The notes beneath the pieces were generated by a model. That model was not told the DNA's origin, made no database searches, and worked only from the letters and a program-made list of their open reading frames with translations. 64,000 nucleotides of DNA from Flavobacterium sp. GTDB taxonomy: Bacteria > Bacteroidota > Bacteroidia > Flavobacteriales > Flavobacteriaceae. The position numbers and the translations under genes are program-made. The DNA lies in the NCBI RefSeq assembly GCF_039595935.1, contig NZ_JBCNKR010000006.1, forward strand, positions 310,001 to 374,000. The letters run 5' to 3'. Positions 1-8,491 of the stretch are shown piece after piece. How positions within the stretch are numbered: the first letter of the stretch is position 1; each line of letters opens with the position of its first letter.

Positions 1-819
1 AAAAAACTGCATTTCCATTTGTTCGAATTCACGCATACGGAAAATGAATTGTCTTGCTACGATTTCATTTCTAAATGCTTTACCCGTTTGAGCAATTCCA
101 AAAGGAACTTTCATACGACCAGATTTCTGAACATTTAAAAAGTTTACGAAAATACCTTGTGCTGTTTCAGGACGTAAATATAAATCCATTGCATTTTCTG
201 CAGATGCACCTAATTTAGTTCCGAACATTAAGTTGAATTGCTTTACATCTGTCCAGTTTTTAGAACCGGTTTCAGGATCAGCAATTTCTAGTTCTTCGAT
301 TAAAGCTTTTACATCTTCTAAATCGCCATTTCCTAAAGAACGTCCTAAACGCTCTCTAATTTCTTTTTCGCGTGCTAAATATTCAATTACACGGGCATTT
401 GTTGTTACAAATTCCTGTTCGTTGAATGCATCGCCAAAACGAGCTTTTGCTTTGTCAATTTCTTTTTGCGCTTTTTGATGAATTTTTTCAGCAAAATCTT
501 CAACTAAAACGTCTGCTCTGTATCTTTTTTTAGAATCTTTATTATCAATTAACGGATCATTGAAAGCATCAACGTGGCCTGAAGCTTTCCAGGTTGTTGG
601 ATGCATTAATATTGCAGCATCAAGGCCGACAATATTTTCATTCATCTGAACCATTGATTTCCACCAATATTCACGGATATTCTTTTTTAATTCGACACCA
701 TTTTGTGCGTAATCATACACTGCACTCAATCCATCGTAAACTTCGCTCGACGGAAAAATAAATCCGTACTCTTTTGCGTGCGAAACCACATTCTTAAATA
801 TATCTTCTTGTTTTGCCAT
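1..819 (-). CDS. glyS: Glycyl-tRNA synthetase, N-terminal part (runs off the left edge)
   Basis: Charges tRNA-Gly with glycine in the cytoplasm. The frame stays open for 273 codons from an ATG at 819 to the first base of the window, about half of the usual single-chain bacterial enzyme of around 500 residues. The translation begins MAKQEDIFKNVVSHAKEYGF and contains the class II synthetase signatures RPETAQGIF and FRNEIVARQFIFRMREFEQ, the latter being motif 2 with its conserved arginine. This is the single-polypeptide (alpha2) type, not the separate GlyQ/GlyS pair. It is divergent from the ComF-family gene, with about 100 bases of AT-rich DNA between. The C-terminal anticodon-binding domain lies outside the window. 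Confidence 0.95.
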   Translation of the reverse strand, partial: MAKQEDIFKNVVSHAKEYGFIFPSSEVYDGLSAVYDYAQNGVELKKNIREYWWKSMVQMNENIVGLDAAILMHPTTWKASGHVDAFNDPLIDNKDSKKRYRADVLVEDFAEKIHQKAQKEIDKAKARFGDAFNEQEFVTTNARVIEYLAREKEIRERLGRSLGNGDLEDVKALIEELEIADPETGSKNWTDVKQFNLMFGTKLGASAENAMDLYLRPETAQGIFVNFLNVQKSGRMKVPFGIAQTGKAFRNEIVARQFIFRMREFEQMEMQFF

Positions 820-870
820 AGTGATGCAAAAATATAAAAAGTACTTATAAAAAAAAGAAAAATAAAAAAG

Positions 871-897
871 TTTGAAGCTTAAATTTAGCTATTTTTG
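871..897 (+). promoter_or_regulatory. Candidate Bacteroidota promoter for the ComF-family gene
   Basis: TATTTTTG at 890-897 matches the Bacteroidota -7 consensus TAnnTTTG, with TTTG at 871-874 as a possible -33 element. The gap of 15 bases is shorter than the usual 17-23. The box ends 20 bases before the GTG start at 918, so the leader would be short. Confidence 0.45.
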
Positions 898-917
898 TAA
901 CTAAATTCTTTCTATTT

Positions 918-1601
918 GTGTTTAATTTTATAATTGATCTCTTTTTCCCTAAAGTTTGCTCCGGATGCCGCTCTGTTTTAATGACAAATGAAACTGTTTT
1001 ATGTACTAATTGTCGTCATGAACTTCCTCTTACTCAATATCATTTAGATTCAAAAAATGAAGCCGTTAAGAAGTTTTACGGCAAAATCGAAACCCAGCAT
1101 GTTTCTGCTTTTATTTATTTCAACAAAAAAGGAATTGTTCAGGAACTCATTCATAACCTGAAATATAAAGGTCATGAAGAAATTGGAGTTGTTTTAGGAA
1201 ATTGGTATGTTGAAGATTTGAAAGAATTAAAACTTGAAAATCCTTTTGATGCCATAATTCCGGTTCCGCTGCATCCGCGAAAGTTTAAGGAACGCGGTTA
1301 TAATCAGGTAACAACTTTTGGAAAGGCTTTGGCCGAAGGTTTAAAAATTCCTTACAATGATTCGGTTTTATATCGAAAGAAATATTCTAAAACCCAATCG
1401 AAGAAAAATCTTTTAGGAAGATCTGAAAATATCGAAAATATCTTTGATGTAACCTCAACAGAAGAAAATCAAAACAAACATTTTCTAATTGTTGATGATG
1501 TTCTCACAACCGGCGCTACGCTCGAAGCGTGTTCCAGAGCATTATTAAAAATTCCGGGAACTAAAATCAGCATCGTCTGTATGGCCATGGCAAACTCTTA
1601 A
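918..1601 (+). CDS. ComF family protein (phosphoribosyltransferase fold)
   Basis: Relative of the competence protein ComF/GntX, a cytoplasmic protein linked to handling of incoming single-stranded DNA or nucleotide salvage; its reaction is not settled. At 227 residues it has the normal family length. The N-terminus carries a four-cysteine zinc knuckle (C14, C17, C29, C32). The C-terminus holds the phosphoribosyl-pyrophosphate binding signature LIVDDVLTTGATLEA (about residues 190-204), and PVPLHPRKFKERGYNQ lies mid-protein as is typical. The start is a GTG, chosen because the -7 box lies 20 bases before it and the zinc knuckle begins immediately. It is transcribed alone and ends at a strong hairpin shared with the convergent protease gene. 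Confidence 0.9.
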   Translation: MFNFIIDLFFPKVCSGCRSVLMTNETVLCTNCRHELPLTQYHLDSKNEAVKKFYGKIETQHVSAFIYFNKKGIVQELIHNLKYKGHEEIGVVLGNWYVEDLKELKLENPFDAIIPVPLHPRKFKERGYNQVTTFGKALAEGLKIPYNDSVLYRKKYSKTQSKKNLLGRSENIENIFDVTSTEENQNKHFLIVDDVLTTGATLEACSRALLKIPGTKISIVCMAMANS

Positions 1602-1620
1602 ATTAGAAAAAAATCAATAA

Positions 1621-1671
1621 AAAAATTCCAAATTCCAAAACTTAGTTTTTCTTGGAATTTGGAATTTTTTT
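1621..1671. terminator. Bidirectional terminator between the ComF-family gene and the metalloprotease gene
   Basis: Perfect 18-bp inverted repeat (1621-1638 with 1652-1669) flanked by A and T runs on both sides, placed between two convergent genes, so it can end transcription from either direction. Confidence 0.85.
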
Positions 1672-1687
1672 ATTGGAATTTAAATCT

Positions 1688-4351
1688 TTAGTTCACTATT
1701 ATTTTCTTTACTGTTCTTCTGTTTCCATCCACAACCGTTACCAAATACATTCCTGCCGAAACATTTGGCAATTGAATGTTTTGATTAAAATCTCCCGAAA
1801 CCTGAAAAGTATTTGAATAAATATTTTTACCCAAAACATCATGCACATATACTTTTACTGCATTTGATTCGCTTGCAAACTGAATGGTAAAGTTTCCTTT
1901 GTTTGGGTTTGGATAAAGCGCAAAATTCAGGCTTTCAAAATCATCTGTACCTAAAGTAAAAGTTTGTGTACAAATATTTACTGAAGCCGAATTTATGGTT
2001 CCGAACATTCCTGAAACAGCATCACGAACTCTAAATGTCCATGTTCCTGCCGGACTTTGACCATTAAAAACGATTAAATCTTCGGCAGGAATAACAATTT
2101 GCTCTGTTGTCAAACTACAATCTAAAGCATTTCCTGAGTCATCAAACTGCAGCGCAAGAGTTGAGCTTGTTCCTCCACATGATTTATTAAATAAACGAAC
2201 AATAGTTCCCTGCGGATTTATTATTTGAATTTCTAAGTCAGATAATCTGGTATGTGTAACATTTACAGAAACATTCACATCAGAAATATTTCCTGTTGAA
2301 GAAGGCACGCTTACTGTTTTTGATGTATAACTTGTTGAGTAAGGAATACTAAAAGCGTTTCCAAAACTATATGAATTGCAATTTGTTATTGCAGTATATC
2401 CAATTGCAAATGGTTTGCTGTTTAAAGCATAATATATATTGGCAGTTGGCTCAATAAGCAATCTGCAATTAGTTGAAGATGTTATACTAGTTGGAAGTGT
2501 AATAACTTCTGATCCATCGTTTGAAGTATTAGCCGCCAAAGTCGTTGGAAATGTCAAACCTCCATCTGTAGATAATTTTATATTTACTGTTGATGATCCT
2601 TGCAGCGTATTGGTATTGTTTACAGCCCATGTAACCGTTTGAGCTGTGCCTTGCTGCCAGCTTACATCGTTTACATTATGAGAGGTTATGGTAAAAGGTC
2701 CGGCAGTCGTAACAACGTTTACAGCCATAGCATCGGTATTCGTTTGGGCAGTTCCTAAGGCGGCATTATCTCTTCCTGTTAAAGTAAAATTTAATGTTCT
2801 GGAAATAGACGAAACAGATTCCCAAGTGGTCGTTAATTTATTTTGAAGTACCGAATTAAAATCTGGCATGTAACGAATTGGCGAACTTGTTGGCACTACG
2901 GATCTAAACAATGGCCCGTCTGGTTTTGCAGGATACGCAACACTATTCCCTCCGGCTGTTGTTGTGGCATTATCATATTCTTCCCAGTTATAGGTAACGG
3001 TATCTCCTTCAGGATCTGAACCGCTTCCTTTCAAAACAAATGGTGTATTAAACGGAATTGTATAATCGGCACCGGCATTTATTACCGGAGGATTGTTTGT
3101 TAAAGCTACACTAACCGGACAGGTTTTTCCGGCAAGTGTGTTTTGAATTTGTAAAATGCTGGCATAAGCAAAATAATCATCTGAATTATTTTGTATATCG
3201 TAATCGCCCGTTACTCCGGCATAACCCATAATTGTAGAACCACTTCCTGGCTCAACATTTACAGAAGTTCTTTCTCCTGCATCGTAAGAAAAAGTATGAT
3301 TGGCACCAAGTTGATGCCCAAATTCATGAATTACAAAATCAATATCAAAAGTATCTCCTTCAGGTTTTGCATTAGAAGGAGATGTATAAGCACTTCCTTT
3401 TGCTAATGGATCACCAGTAGTTGGATTTGTACAAATACAGCCAATACAGCCAGCATTTCCGCCGCCGCCAGAAGCTCCAAATAAGTGTCCAATATCATAA
3501 TTGTTATTACCAATTGTAGTTGTTAAAGCCGTTTGAACTTCCTGATTCCAGGCTCCATCTGCACCGGCAGAAGCATTAGAATAAGGATCTGTAGAAGCAT
3601 CAGTATAAATTACAGCATCATTGTTGGCAATTAAAACTAATTTTATTGCCAAATCTTTATTTAAAATTCCGTTTACTCTTGTCATTGTAGCATTCATACC
3701 CGCTAATGCTCCGGCTTTTGTTCCACCAAAATAAGTTGTGTATTCTCCGGTACAGGATAATGCTAAACGCAGTGTTTTAAAAACTTTATTATTTGAAGCT
3801 GTTTTAGCCGTTTTGGAAGTTTTATTATCCAGAACTGCATCTAAAGTTTTACATTCTAATTTTAGTTTTGAAGCCGCATCTTTTGATGAAAACAAAACAT
3901 ATTCGCTCTTGTCGTCTGGATTTTCTTCAATAAATTCAGTGGCTTTATCAGCTCTAAGAACCATAGTTTGAATTCCTCTTGGAGAAAGGCTAAAATGTAT
4001 TTTTGCTGATTTATCGTCTAAACCGCTTCCTTCATAAGCTCTGATTTCTGGATATTTTGCCTGTAGTTCAGGATCAAAATTTGAAGATTCCCAAACCTGA
4101 AATCTTTCTAAAACTCCCTGCTTATTAGGAATTGTAACTTCAACATTAGCATTTAAAGAAGATTTTTGTGTTGTTTGAGCAAGCTTAGCCGTTAAAGATT
4201 CTGCATTTAGTTTATAATACAATTTTTCAGAATCAGATATTGCTGCTCTTTTAGCAGAAACCGAATTTACTTTTTGCCATAAGTCATCACTTTGGGCATG
4301 AATTTTTATAAATGAAAATAGTATCAGAAAATAAAGTAGTTGTTTCTTCAT
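1688..4351 (-). CDS. Secreted reprolysin-type zinc metalloprotease with P-domain and type A T9SS tail
   Basis: Extracellular peptidase of 887 residues. The signal peptide (MKKQLLYFLILFSFIKIHAQ) is followed by a propeptide-like region of about 180 residues. The metzincin zinc site HEFGHQLGANH starts at H342 (H342, H346 and H352 bind zinc, E343 is the base), and a downstream methionine in STIMGYAG fits the Met-turn. A Fibronectin-like stretch follows, then a proprotein-convertase P-domain (about 655-795). The last 75 residues form a classical type A T9SS sorting domain with ALYPNPNKGNFTIQ. Passage through the outer membrane by T9SS and cleavage of the tail are inferred. CAAATTTA at 4375-4382 reads as a TAAATTTG -7 box on the coding strand. 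The substrate is unknown. Confidence 0.92.
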   Translation of the reverse strand: MKKQLLYFLILFSFIKIHAQSDDLWQKVNSVSAKRAAISDSEKLYYKLNAESLTAKLAQTTQKSSLNANVEVTIPNKQGVLERFQVWESSNFDPELQAKYPEIRAYEGSGLDDKSAKIHFSLSPRGIQTMVLRADKATEFIEENPDDKSEYVLFSSKDAASKLKLECKTLDAVLDNKTSKTAKTASNNKVFKTLRLALSCTGEYTTYFGGTKAGALAGMNATMTRVNGILNKDLAIKLVLIANNDAVIYTDASTDPYSNASAGADGAWNQEVQTALTTTIGNNNYDIGHLFGASGGGGNAGCIGCICTNPTTGDPLAKGSAYTSPSNAKPEGDTFDIDFVIHEFGHQLGANHTFSYDAGERTSVNVEPGSGSTIMGYAGVTGDYDIQNNSDDYFAYASILQIQNTLAGKTCPVSVALTNNPPVINAGADYTIPFNTPFVLKGSGSDPEGDTVTYNWEEYDNATTTAGGNSVAYPAKPDGPLFRSVVPTSSPIRYMPDFNSVLQNKLTTTWESVSSISRTLNFTLTGRDNAALGTAQTNTDAMAVNVVTTAGPFTITSHNVNDVSWQQGTAQTVTWAVNNTNTLQGSSTVNIKLSTDGGLTFPTTLAANTSNDGSEVITLPTSITSSTNCRLLIEPTANIYYALNSKPFAIGYTAITNCNSYSFGNAFSIPYSTSYTSKTVSVPSSTGNISDVNVSVNVTHTRLSDLEIQIINPQGTIVRLFNKSCGGTSSTLALQFDDSGNALDCSLTTEQIVIPAEDLIVFNGQSPAGTWTFRVRDAVSGMFGTINSASVNICTQTFTLGTDDFESLNFALYPNPNKGNFTIQFASESNAVKVYVHDVLGKNIYSNTFQVSGDFNQNIQLPNVSAGMYLVTVVDGNRRTVKKIIVN

Positions 4352-4374
4352 GCTGTGTGATATTTTTATGAAAT

Positions 4375-4382
4375 CAAATTTA
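4375..4382 (-). promoter_or_regulatory. Candidate -7 box for the metalloprotease gene
   Basis: Reads TAAATTTG on the minus strand, 23 bases before the start codon. No convincing TTG lies at the -33 distance. Confidence 0.35.
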
Positions 4383-4520
4383 GTTGAATTAAATCAAATT
4401 CTTACATATAAACGACATTTAACGTTTTTTAGTCGACGAGTCCGTTATTTTTTCGACAAAAGAAGCATAATATTCCTAAAAAATCAATTCGCCTTAGTAC
4501 AAAATTTAAAATAGATAGTA

Positions 4521-4528
4521 TAAATTTG
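4521..4528 (+). promoter_or_regulatory. Candidate -7 box for ribF
   Basis: TAAATTTG, a perfect TAnnTTTG match, ends 21 bases before the TTG start of ribF. The -33 element is weak (TTAG at 4494-4497). Confidence 0.45.
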
Positions 4529-4549
4529 CACCATCTTAAATAATTTGTT

Positions 4550-5482
4550 TTGAAGCTCTTTCATTCTATAAACGATTTCCATTCGACCAAGAAAACAATT
4601 TTAACTCTTGGTACTTTTGATGGCGTACATATTGGTCATAAAAAAATTCTGGAAAGGATTACTCAAAACACGGAAAATGGAAAATACGAAAGTCTGGTAC
4701 TTACCTTTTTTCCGCACCCTAGAATGGTTTTACAAGAGAAATCAGAAATAAAACTTCTCAATACTATTTCTGAAAAAACAAAACTTCTGGAAGCAACCGG
4801 AATTGAAAATTTAGTCATTCATCCTTTTAATGAAAGTTTTTCGAGATTAACCGCAGAAGAATTTGTTCATACCATTTTGGTAAATCAGTTTCAAATTCAA
4901 AAAATTATCATTGGACACGATCATCGTTTTGGAAGAAACAGAACGGCAAATATTGACAATTTAATTGCTTTTGGACTTGAATATGGTTTTGAAGTTGAAC
5001 AGATTTCTGCCGAAGAAATTCAAGATGTTTCTGTAAGTTCTACCAAAATCAGAAAAGCTTTAACGGAAGGAAACATGGATTTGGCCAACGAATATTTAGG
5101 CTACGATTATTTCTTAAGCGGTGAAGTTGTTAAGGGAAAACAATTAGGAAGAACAATAGGTTTTCCTACTGCAAATATTCAAATTGAAGAAGAGTACAAA
5201 TTGATTCCAAAAAATGGTGTTTATGTTGTAAAAACTCTTATCGATGATTTAGAAGTTTTTGGAATGATGAATATTGGTTTCAACCCAACTGTAAACGGAC
5301 AGAAACAAACCATCGAAGTAAATCTTTTTGACTTTGATGCTGATATTTACGGCAAAAAGGTCGAAGTTTCGTTATTGCAATATCTTCGTGAAGAACAAAA
5401 ATTCGGCTCGCTTGATTTATTAAAAGCTCAGTTAAATCAAGATAAACGAGATGCTTTAGACTTTGTAAGCAGGCTTCAATAA
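4550..5482 (+). CDS. ribF: Bifunctional riboflavin kinase / FAD synthetase
   Basis: Makes FMN from riboflavin and ATP, then adenylates it to FAD, in the cytoplasm. The length of 310 residues is typical. The N-terminal nucleotidyltransferase half carries GTFDGVHIGH (21-30) and GHDHRFGRNR; VSSTKIRKAL closes that domain. The C-terminal flavokinase half begins around residue 190 with GKQLGRTIGFPTANI and contains MNIGFNPTVNG. The start is a TTG: no in-frame ATG lies near, the first residues MKLFHSINDF match the family, and a -7 box sits 21 bases upstream. It is transcribed alone, divergent from the protease. Confidence 0.96.
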   Translation: MKLFHSINDFHSTKKTILTLGTFDGVHIGHKKILERITQNTENGKYESLVLTFFPHPRMVLQEKSEIKLLNTISEKTKLLEATGIENLVIHPFNESFSRLTAEEFVHTILVNQFQIQKIIIGHDHRFGRNRTANIDNLIAFGLEYGFEVEQISAEEIQDVSVSSTKIRKALTEGNMDLANEYLGYDYFLSGEVVKGKQLGRTIGFPTANIQIEEEYKLIPKNGVYVVKTLIDDLEVFGMMNIGFNPTVNGQKQTIEVNLFDFDADIYGKKVEVSLLQYLREEQKFGSLDLLKAQLNQDKRDALDFVSRLQ

Positions 5483-5504
5483 TTTTTAATTGCATTCATT
5501 TTTA

Positions 5505-5565
5505 GTCCCTATGGGACAACTCATTATACGTTTATAATTCTACCGATATAAAATCTCTACGAGAT
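5505..5565. repeat. Degenerate interspersed repeat with two small palindromes
   Basis: GTCCCTATGGGAC (5505-5517) and ATCTCTACGAGAT (5553-5565) are each perfect 5-3-5 palindromes, 35 bases apart, in the 302-base gap after ribF. The intervening TCTACCGATATAAAA resembles, from memory, a dispersed intergenic repeat seen in Flavobacterium genomes. The rest of the gap holds only the promoter box of the next gene. Confidence 0.4.
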
Positions 5566-5721
5566 ATATTTTGCACGATTAAACATTATTAATAAATGTG
5601 GCTTTTACTCGCAAATGTCTTGCAAATACTACATTTCTAAGGCGAAATACTTTATTTTTTAAAGTACTAATCTGTTTCGCAACATTTTACCCATTTTAGA
5701 TCATCGTAGTTATTTTTTTAG

Positions 5722-5729
5722 TAAATTTG
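5722..5729 (+). promoter_or_regulatory. Candidate -7 box for the small membrane protein gene
   Basis: TAAATTTG matches TAnnTTTG 55 bases before the ATG at 5785. No clear -33 TTG. Confidence 0.4.
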
Positions 5730-5784
5730 ATATAGAACTCTGTTTTACAAACGTTTACTATTAACTTCCTAAAAAATAACCACT

Positions 5785-6222
5785 ATGAAATTACCTAAAG
5801 AAATAACAAACGGTTTTTTAATATTCCTCGGAATTGGACTTTATTTTTTATTGATGAATGTTTTAGGTTTAGCAGATTTGTTTTACCTGCGTACGCTTAA
5901 CGTATTTTTTATATTTTATGGCGTGAATAAAACAATGCAGATGAACCTTCACGAGGGAGAAACAAGCTTCGTATCAAACGCTGTTTCGGCAATGGCTACT
6001 TCGGTAGTGGGTGTTGCGTTAAGCGTTTTTGGTTTATTAGTTTACAGTTACGCCCGAGGCGGCGATGCTTATGTAGAAACGTTATCGAAAACTTTTATGT
6101 TTGGAGGAAATCCTTCTGTACCAACTTATTGTATTTGTCTGCTTTTTGAAGGACTTGCTTCTTCGGTAATTGTTACTTTAATGACAATGCTGTATTGGAA
6201 CAATAAATATGCTGCTGATTAA
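5785..6222 (+). CDS. Small integral membrane protein, function unknown
   Basis: Not recognised as a named family. The 145-residue product has three to four hydrophobic segments: about residues 8-28 (FLIFLGIGLYFLLMNVLGLA), 32-48, 72-95 (ATSVVGVALSVFGLLVYSYA) and 120-140 (LFEGLASSVIVTLMTMLYW), joined by short loops. There is no signal peptide cleavage site and no cytoplasmic domain, so an inner-membrane location is likely. It has its own upstream -7 box and a strong terminator after it, which makes it monocistronic. No enzymatic motif is visible. Confidence 0.75.
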   Translation: MKLPKEITNGFLIFLGIGLYFLLMNVLGLADLFYLRTLNVFFIFYGVNKTMQMNLHEGETSFVSNAVSAMATSVVGVALSVFGLLVYSYARGGDAYVETLSKTFMFGGNPSVPTYCICLLFEGLASSVIVTLMTMLYWNNKYAAD

Positions 6223-6246
6223 TTATTCCGAATAAAAAACTCATTT

Positions 6247-6305
6247 AAGCACTTAAAAATCATAAAAAAACACAATTGTATGATTTTTAAGTGCTTCTTT
6301 TTTTA
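6247..6305 (+). terminator. Rho-independent terminator after the membrane protein gene
   Basis: Perfect 17-bp inverted repeat (6247-6263 with 6280-6296) followed by a T-run to 6304. Confidence 0.85.
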
Positions 6306-6341
6306 AAATAACCATCAAATATTCAATTAAAGCACTCCGTG

Positions 6342-6370
6342 TTGTTGGTTGAAAAATTTAATTACATTTG
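6342..6370 (+). promoter_or_regulatory. Promoter of bioB
   Basis: TTG at 6342-6344, an 18-base gap, then TACATTTG at 6363-6370, a full match to the Bacteroidota TTG-N17-23-TAnnTTTG pattern. It ends 23 bases before the ATG at 6394. Confidence 0.65.
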
Positions 6371-6393
6371 AAGTTACAAAAAACAAGTTATCC

Positions 6394-7482
6394 ATGAGCA
6401 TTACAAAACACAATTGGACTAAAGACGAAATTATAGCCATATACAATAAGCCTTTGATGGATTTGCTTTACGAAGCAGCAACGATTCATAGACAAAAACA
6501 CGACCCAAACGTCGTTCAGGTTTCTACTTTATTATCAATCAAAACAGGTGGATGTCCTGAAGATTGTGGTTATTGCCCTCAGGCTGCGAGGTATAATACC
6601 GGAGTTGAAGGAAATGACTTAATGACTGTAAGTCAGGTAAAAGCTCAAGCTTTGCGTGCAAAATCAAACGGATCTTCCCGTGTGTGTATGGGAGCTGCCT
6701 GGAGAAATGTAAAAGATGGTGAAGAATTTGATCAGGTTTTAGAAATGGTTCGTACTATTAATAAACTTGATATGGAAGTTTGCTGTACTCTTGGAATGCT
6801 TACTGAAAATCAGGCTCAGCGTTTGGCAGAAGCCGGTTTATATGCTTACAATCATAACTTAGATACTTCTGAGGAATATTATAAAGATGTTATTTCAACA
6901 CGTGGTTTTGAAGACCGTTTACAAACTATCGAAAATGTTCGTAAAACAAATGTTACGGTTTGCAGCGGCGGAATTATTGGGATGGGAGAAAGTATCGAAG
7001 ACAGAGCCGGAATGCTTGTGGCACTTTCAACTTTAAATCCGCAGCCGGAATCTGTGCCTATTAATGCATTAGTTGCGGTTGAAGGAACTCCGATGGAAGA
7101 AGAAAAACCAGTTGAAATTTGGGAAATGATTCGTATGGTGGCAACTACACGAATCGTTATGCCGGAAACTCAGGTTCGTTTATCTGCCGGAAGAACCAAT
7201 ATGACACGTGAAGGTCAGGCTATGTGCTTTTTTGCAGGAGCCAATTCGATTTTCGCAGGAGATAAATTACTTACAACTCCAAATCCTGATGTAAATGAAG
7301 ACATGAAAATGTTTGAAATGTTAGGATTGATTCCGCAAAAACCTTTTATAAAAGTTTCTCAGCCAAAAACTGTTGAAGCCGCTGATTCTCAGTTTGCTTC
7401 ATTAGGAGAAAAACCTAAGTGGTCAAGACCGGGACATACTATTGAAAGAAATGTTGAAGCTTCGATCAAATCAAAAATTTAA
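6394..7482 (+). CDS. bioB: Biotin synthase (radical SAM)
   Basis: Inserts sulfur into dethiobiotin to give biotin, using SAM and two iron-sulfur clusters. The radical SAM cysteines lie in GGCPEDCGYCPQ (C54, C58, C61 from this start). YNHNLDTSEEYY, TVCSGGIIGMGES and RLSAGRTNM are the usual biotin synthase landmarks. I start at ATG 6394 (362 residues, MSITKHNWTKDEI). An in-frame TTG at 6349 would add 15 residues, but the -7 box at 6363-6370 falls inside that extension. The other biotin genes lie about 27-33 kb away. The gene ends at its own terminator. Confidence 0.97.
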   Translation: MSITKHNWTKDEIIAIYNKPLMDLLYEAATIHRQKHDPNVVQVSTLLSIKTGGCPEDCGYCPQAARYNTGVEGNDLMTVSQVKAQALRAKSNGSSRVCMGAAWRNVKDGEEFDQVLEMVRTINKLDMEVCCTLGMLTENQAQRLAEAGLYAYNHNLDTSEEYYKDVISTRGFEDRLQTIENVRKTNVTVCSGGIIGMGESIEDRAGMLVALSTLNPQPESVPINALVAVEGTPMEEEKPVEIWEMIRMVATTRIVMPETQVRLSAGRTNMTREGQAMCFFAGANSIFAGDKLLTTPNPDVNEDMKMFEMLGLIPQKPFIKVSQPKTVEAADSQFASLGEKPKWSRPGHTIERNVEASIKSKI

Positions 7483-7516
7483 GTAAAAGAGTTAAAAAAT
7501 CTCGATAAATATTTTT

Positions 7517-7556
7517 AAATTGCTTATGACACAGAGTTATAAGCAATTTTTTTATT
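7517..7556 (+). terminator. Rho-independent terminator after bioB
   Basis: Perfect 11-bp inverted repeat (7517-7527 with 7539-7549) followed by a T-rich tract, only 8 bases before the next start codon. Confidence 0.75.
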
Positions 7557-7563
7557 TATAAAA

Positions 7564-8430
7564 ATGAAGTTAAAACAAATAGAACGGGTCAAAAAAATCT
7601 CAAAAGAAGATTTTATTTCCCAATATGTAAAAAAGCAAATTCCCGTTGTGATTGAGCAGCTGACAGAAGACTGGCCTGCCTATCACAAATGGAAATTGTC
7701 TTATATTAATGATATTGCAGGCGATGTTACTGTTCCTTTATACGATGATCGTCCTGTAAATCATGAAGAAGGATTTAATGAAGCTCACCTTACAATGAAA
7801 ATGAGCGACTATATTCATCTTTTAGAATCAAAACCAACCAATTACCGCATTTTTCTTTACAACTTAATGAAAGATGTTCCTGCATTAAAAGACGACTTTT
7901 TATGGCCTGATATAGGATTAAAATTAGTCAGGCAGTTACCAATGCTGTTTTTTGGAGGTGAAAACGCAAGAGTGTTTATGCATTATGATATTGATTATTC
8001 GAATATTCTTCATTTTCATTTTCATGGAGAAAAACAGTGCATGATTTTTGCGCCGGATCAGTCAAAATACATGTATAAAGTTCCACATGCATTGATTTCA
8101 AGAGAAGATATTGATTTTGACAATCCTGATTATGAAAAATTTCCAGCGTTGAAAAATGCCGAAGGGTATATCACGAATCTTAAACATGGAGAAGTATTGT
8201 ATATGCCTGAAGGATATTGGCATTATATGAAATATTTAACGCCTGGATTTTCAATGAGTTTACGTTCTTTCCCTAAAAACATTACCAACTTATCTAAAGC
8301 CGCATATAATGTCTTTATCATGCGTTATTTTGATATTCTGATGCGAAAGTTTAAAGGTCAGAAATGGATTGATTATAAAAACGAAAAAGCAATTCAAAAC
8401 ACTCATCAAAACTTACGAAAGAGTGCTTAA
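7564..8430 (+). CDS. Cupin-like / JmjC-fold protein, putative Fe(II)/2-oxoglutarate oxygenase
   Basis: The 288-residue protein fits the Cupin_8 (JmjC-like) family. A candidate metal triad is visible: HYDIDYSN (HxD), and a late histidine in MPEGYWHYMKYL; HFHFHGEKQCMIFAPDQ follows the first motif as in JmjC folds. Members hydroxylate proteins or small molecules; the substrate here is unknown. There is no signal peptide, so it is probably cytoplasmic. It begins 8 bases after the bioB terminator and no TAnnTTTG box separates them, so low-level read-through from bioB is possible. It ends at a hairpin shared with the convergent giant gene. Confidence 0.8.
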   Translation: MKLKQIERVKKISKEDFISQYVKKQIPVVIEQLTEDWPAYHKWKLSYINDIAGDVTVPLYDDRPVNHEEGFNEAHLTMKMSDYIHLLESKPTNYRIFLYNLMKDVPALKDDFLWPDIGLKLVRQLPMLFFGGENARVFMHYDIDYSNILHFHFHGEKQCMIFAPDQSKYMYKVPHALISREDIDFDNPDYEKFPALKNAEGYITNLKHGEVLYMPEGYWHYMKYLTPGFSMSLRSFPKNITNLSKAAYNVFIMRYFDILMRKFKGQKWIDYKNEKAIQNTHQNLRKSA

Positions 8431-8470
8431 AAAAAACCGGCTGTAGAATTAATTTTACAGCCGGTTTTTT
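8431..8470. terminator. Bidirectional terminator
   Basis: Perfect 15-bp inverted repeat (8431-8445 with 8456-8470), A-run on the left and T-run on the right, between convergent genes. Confidence 0.88.
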
Positions 8471-8491
8471 ACTTTATATCCATTTAAGTTT

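Noticed and set aside
6349..6393. N-terminal extension of bioB from a TTG start
   Set aside because: The -7 box at 6363-6370 lies inside it, and biotin synthases of this type begin at MSITKHNW.
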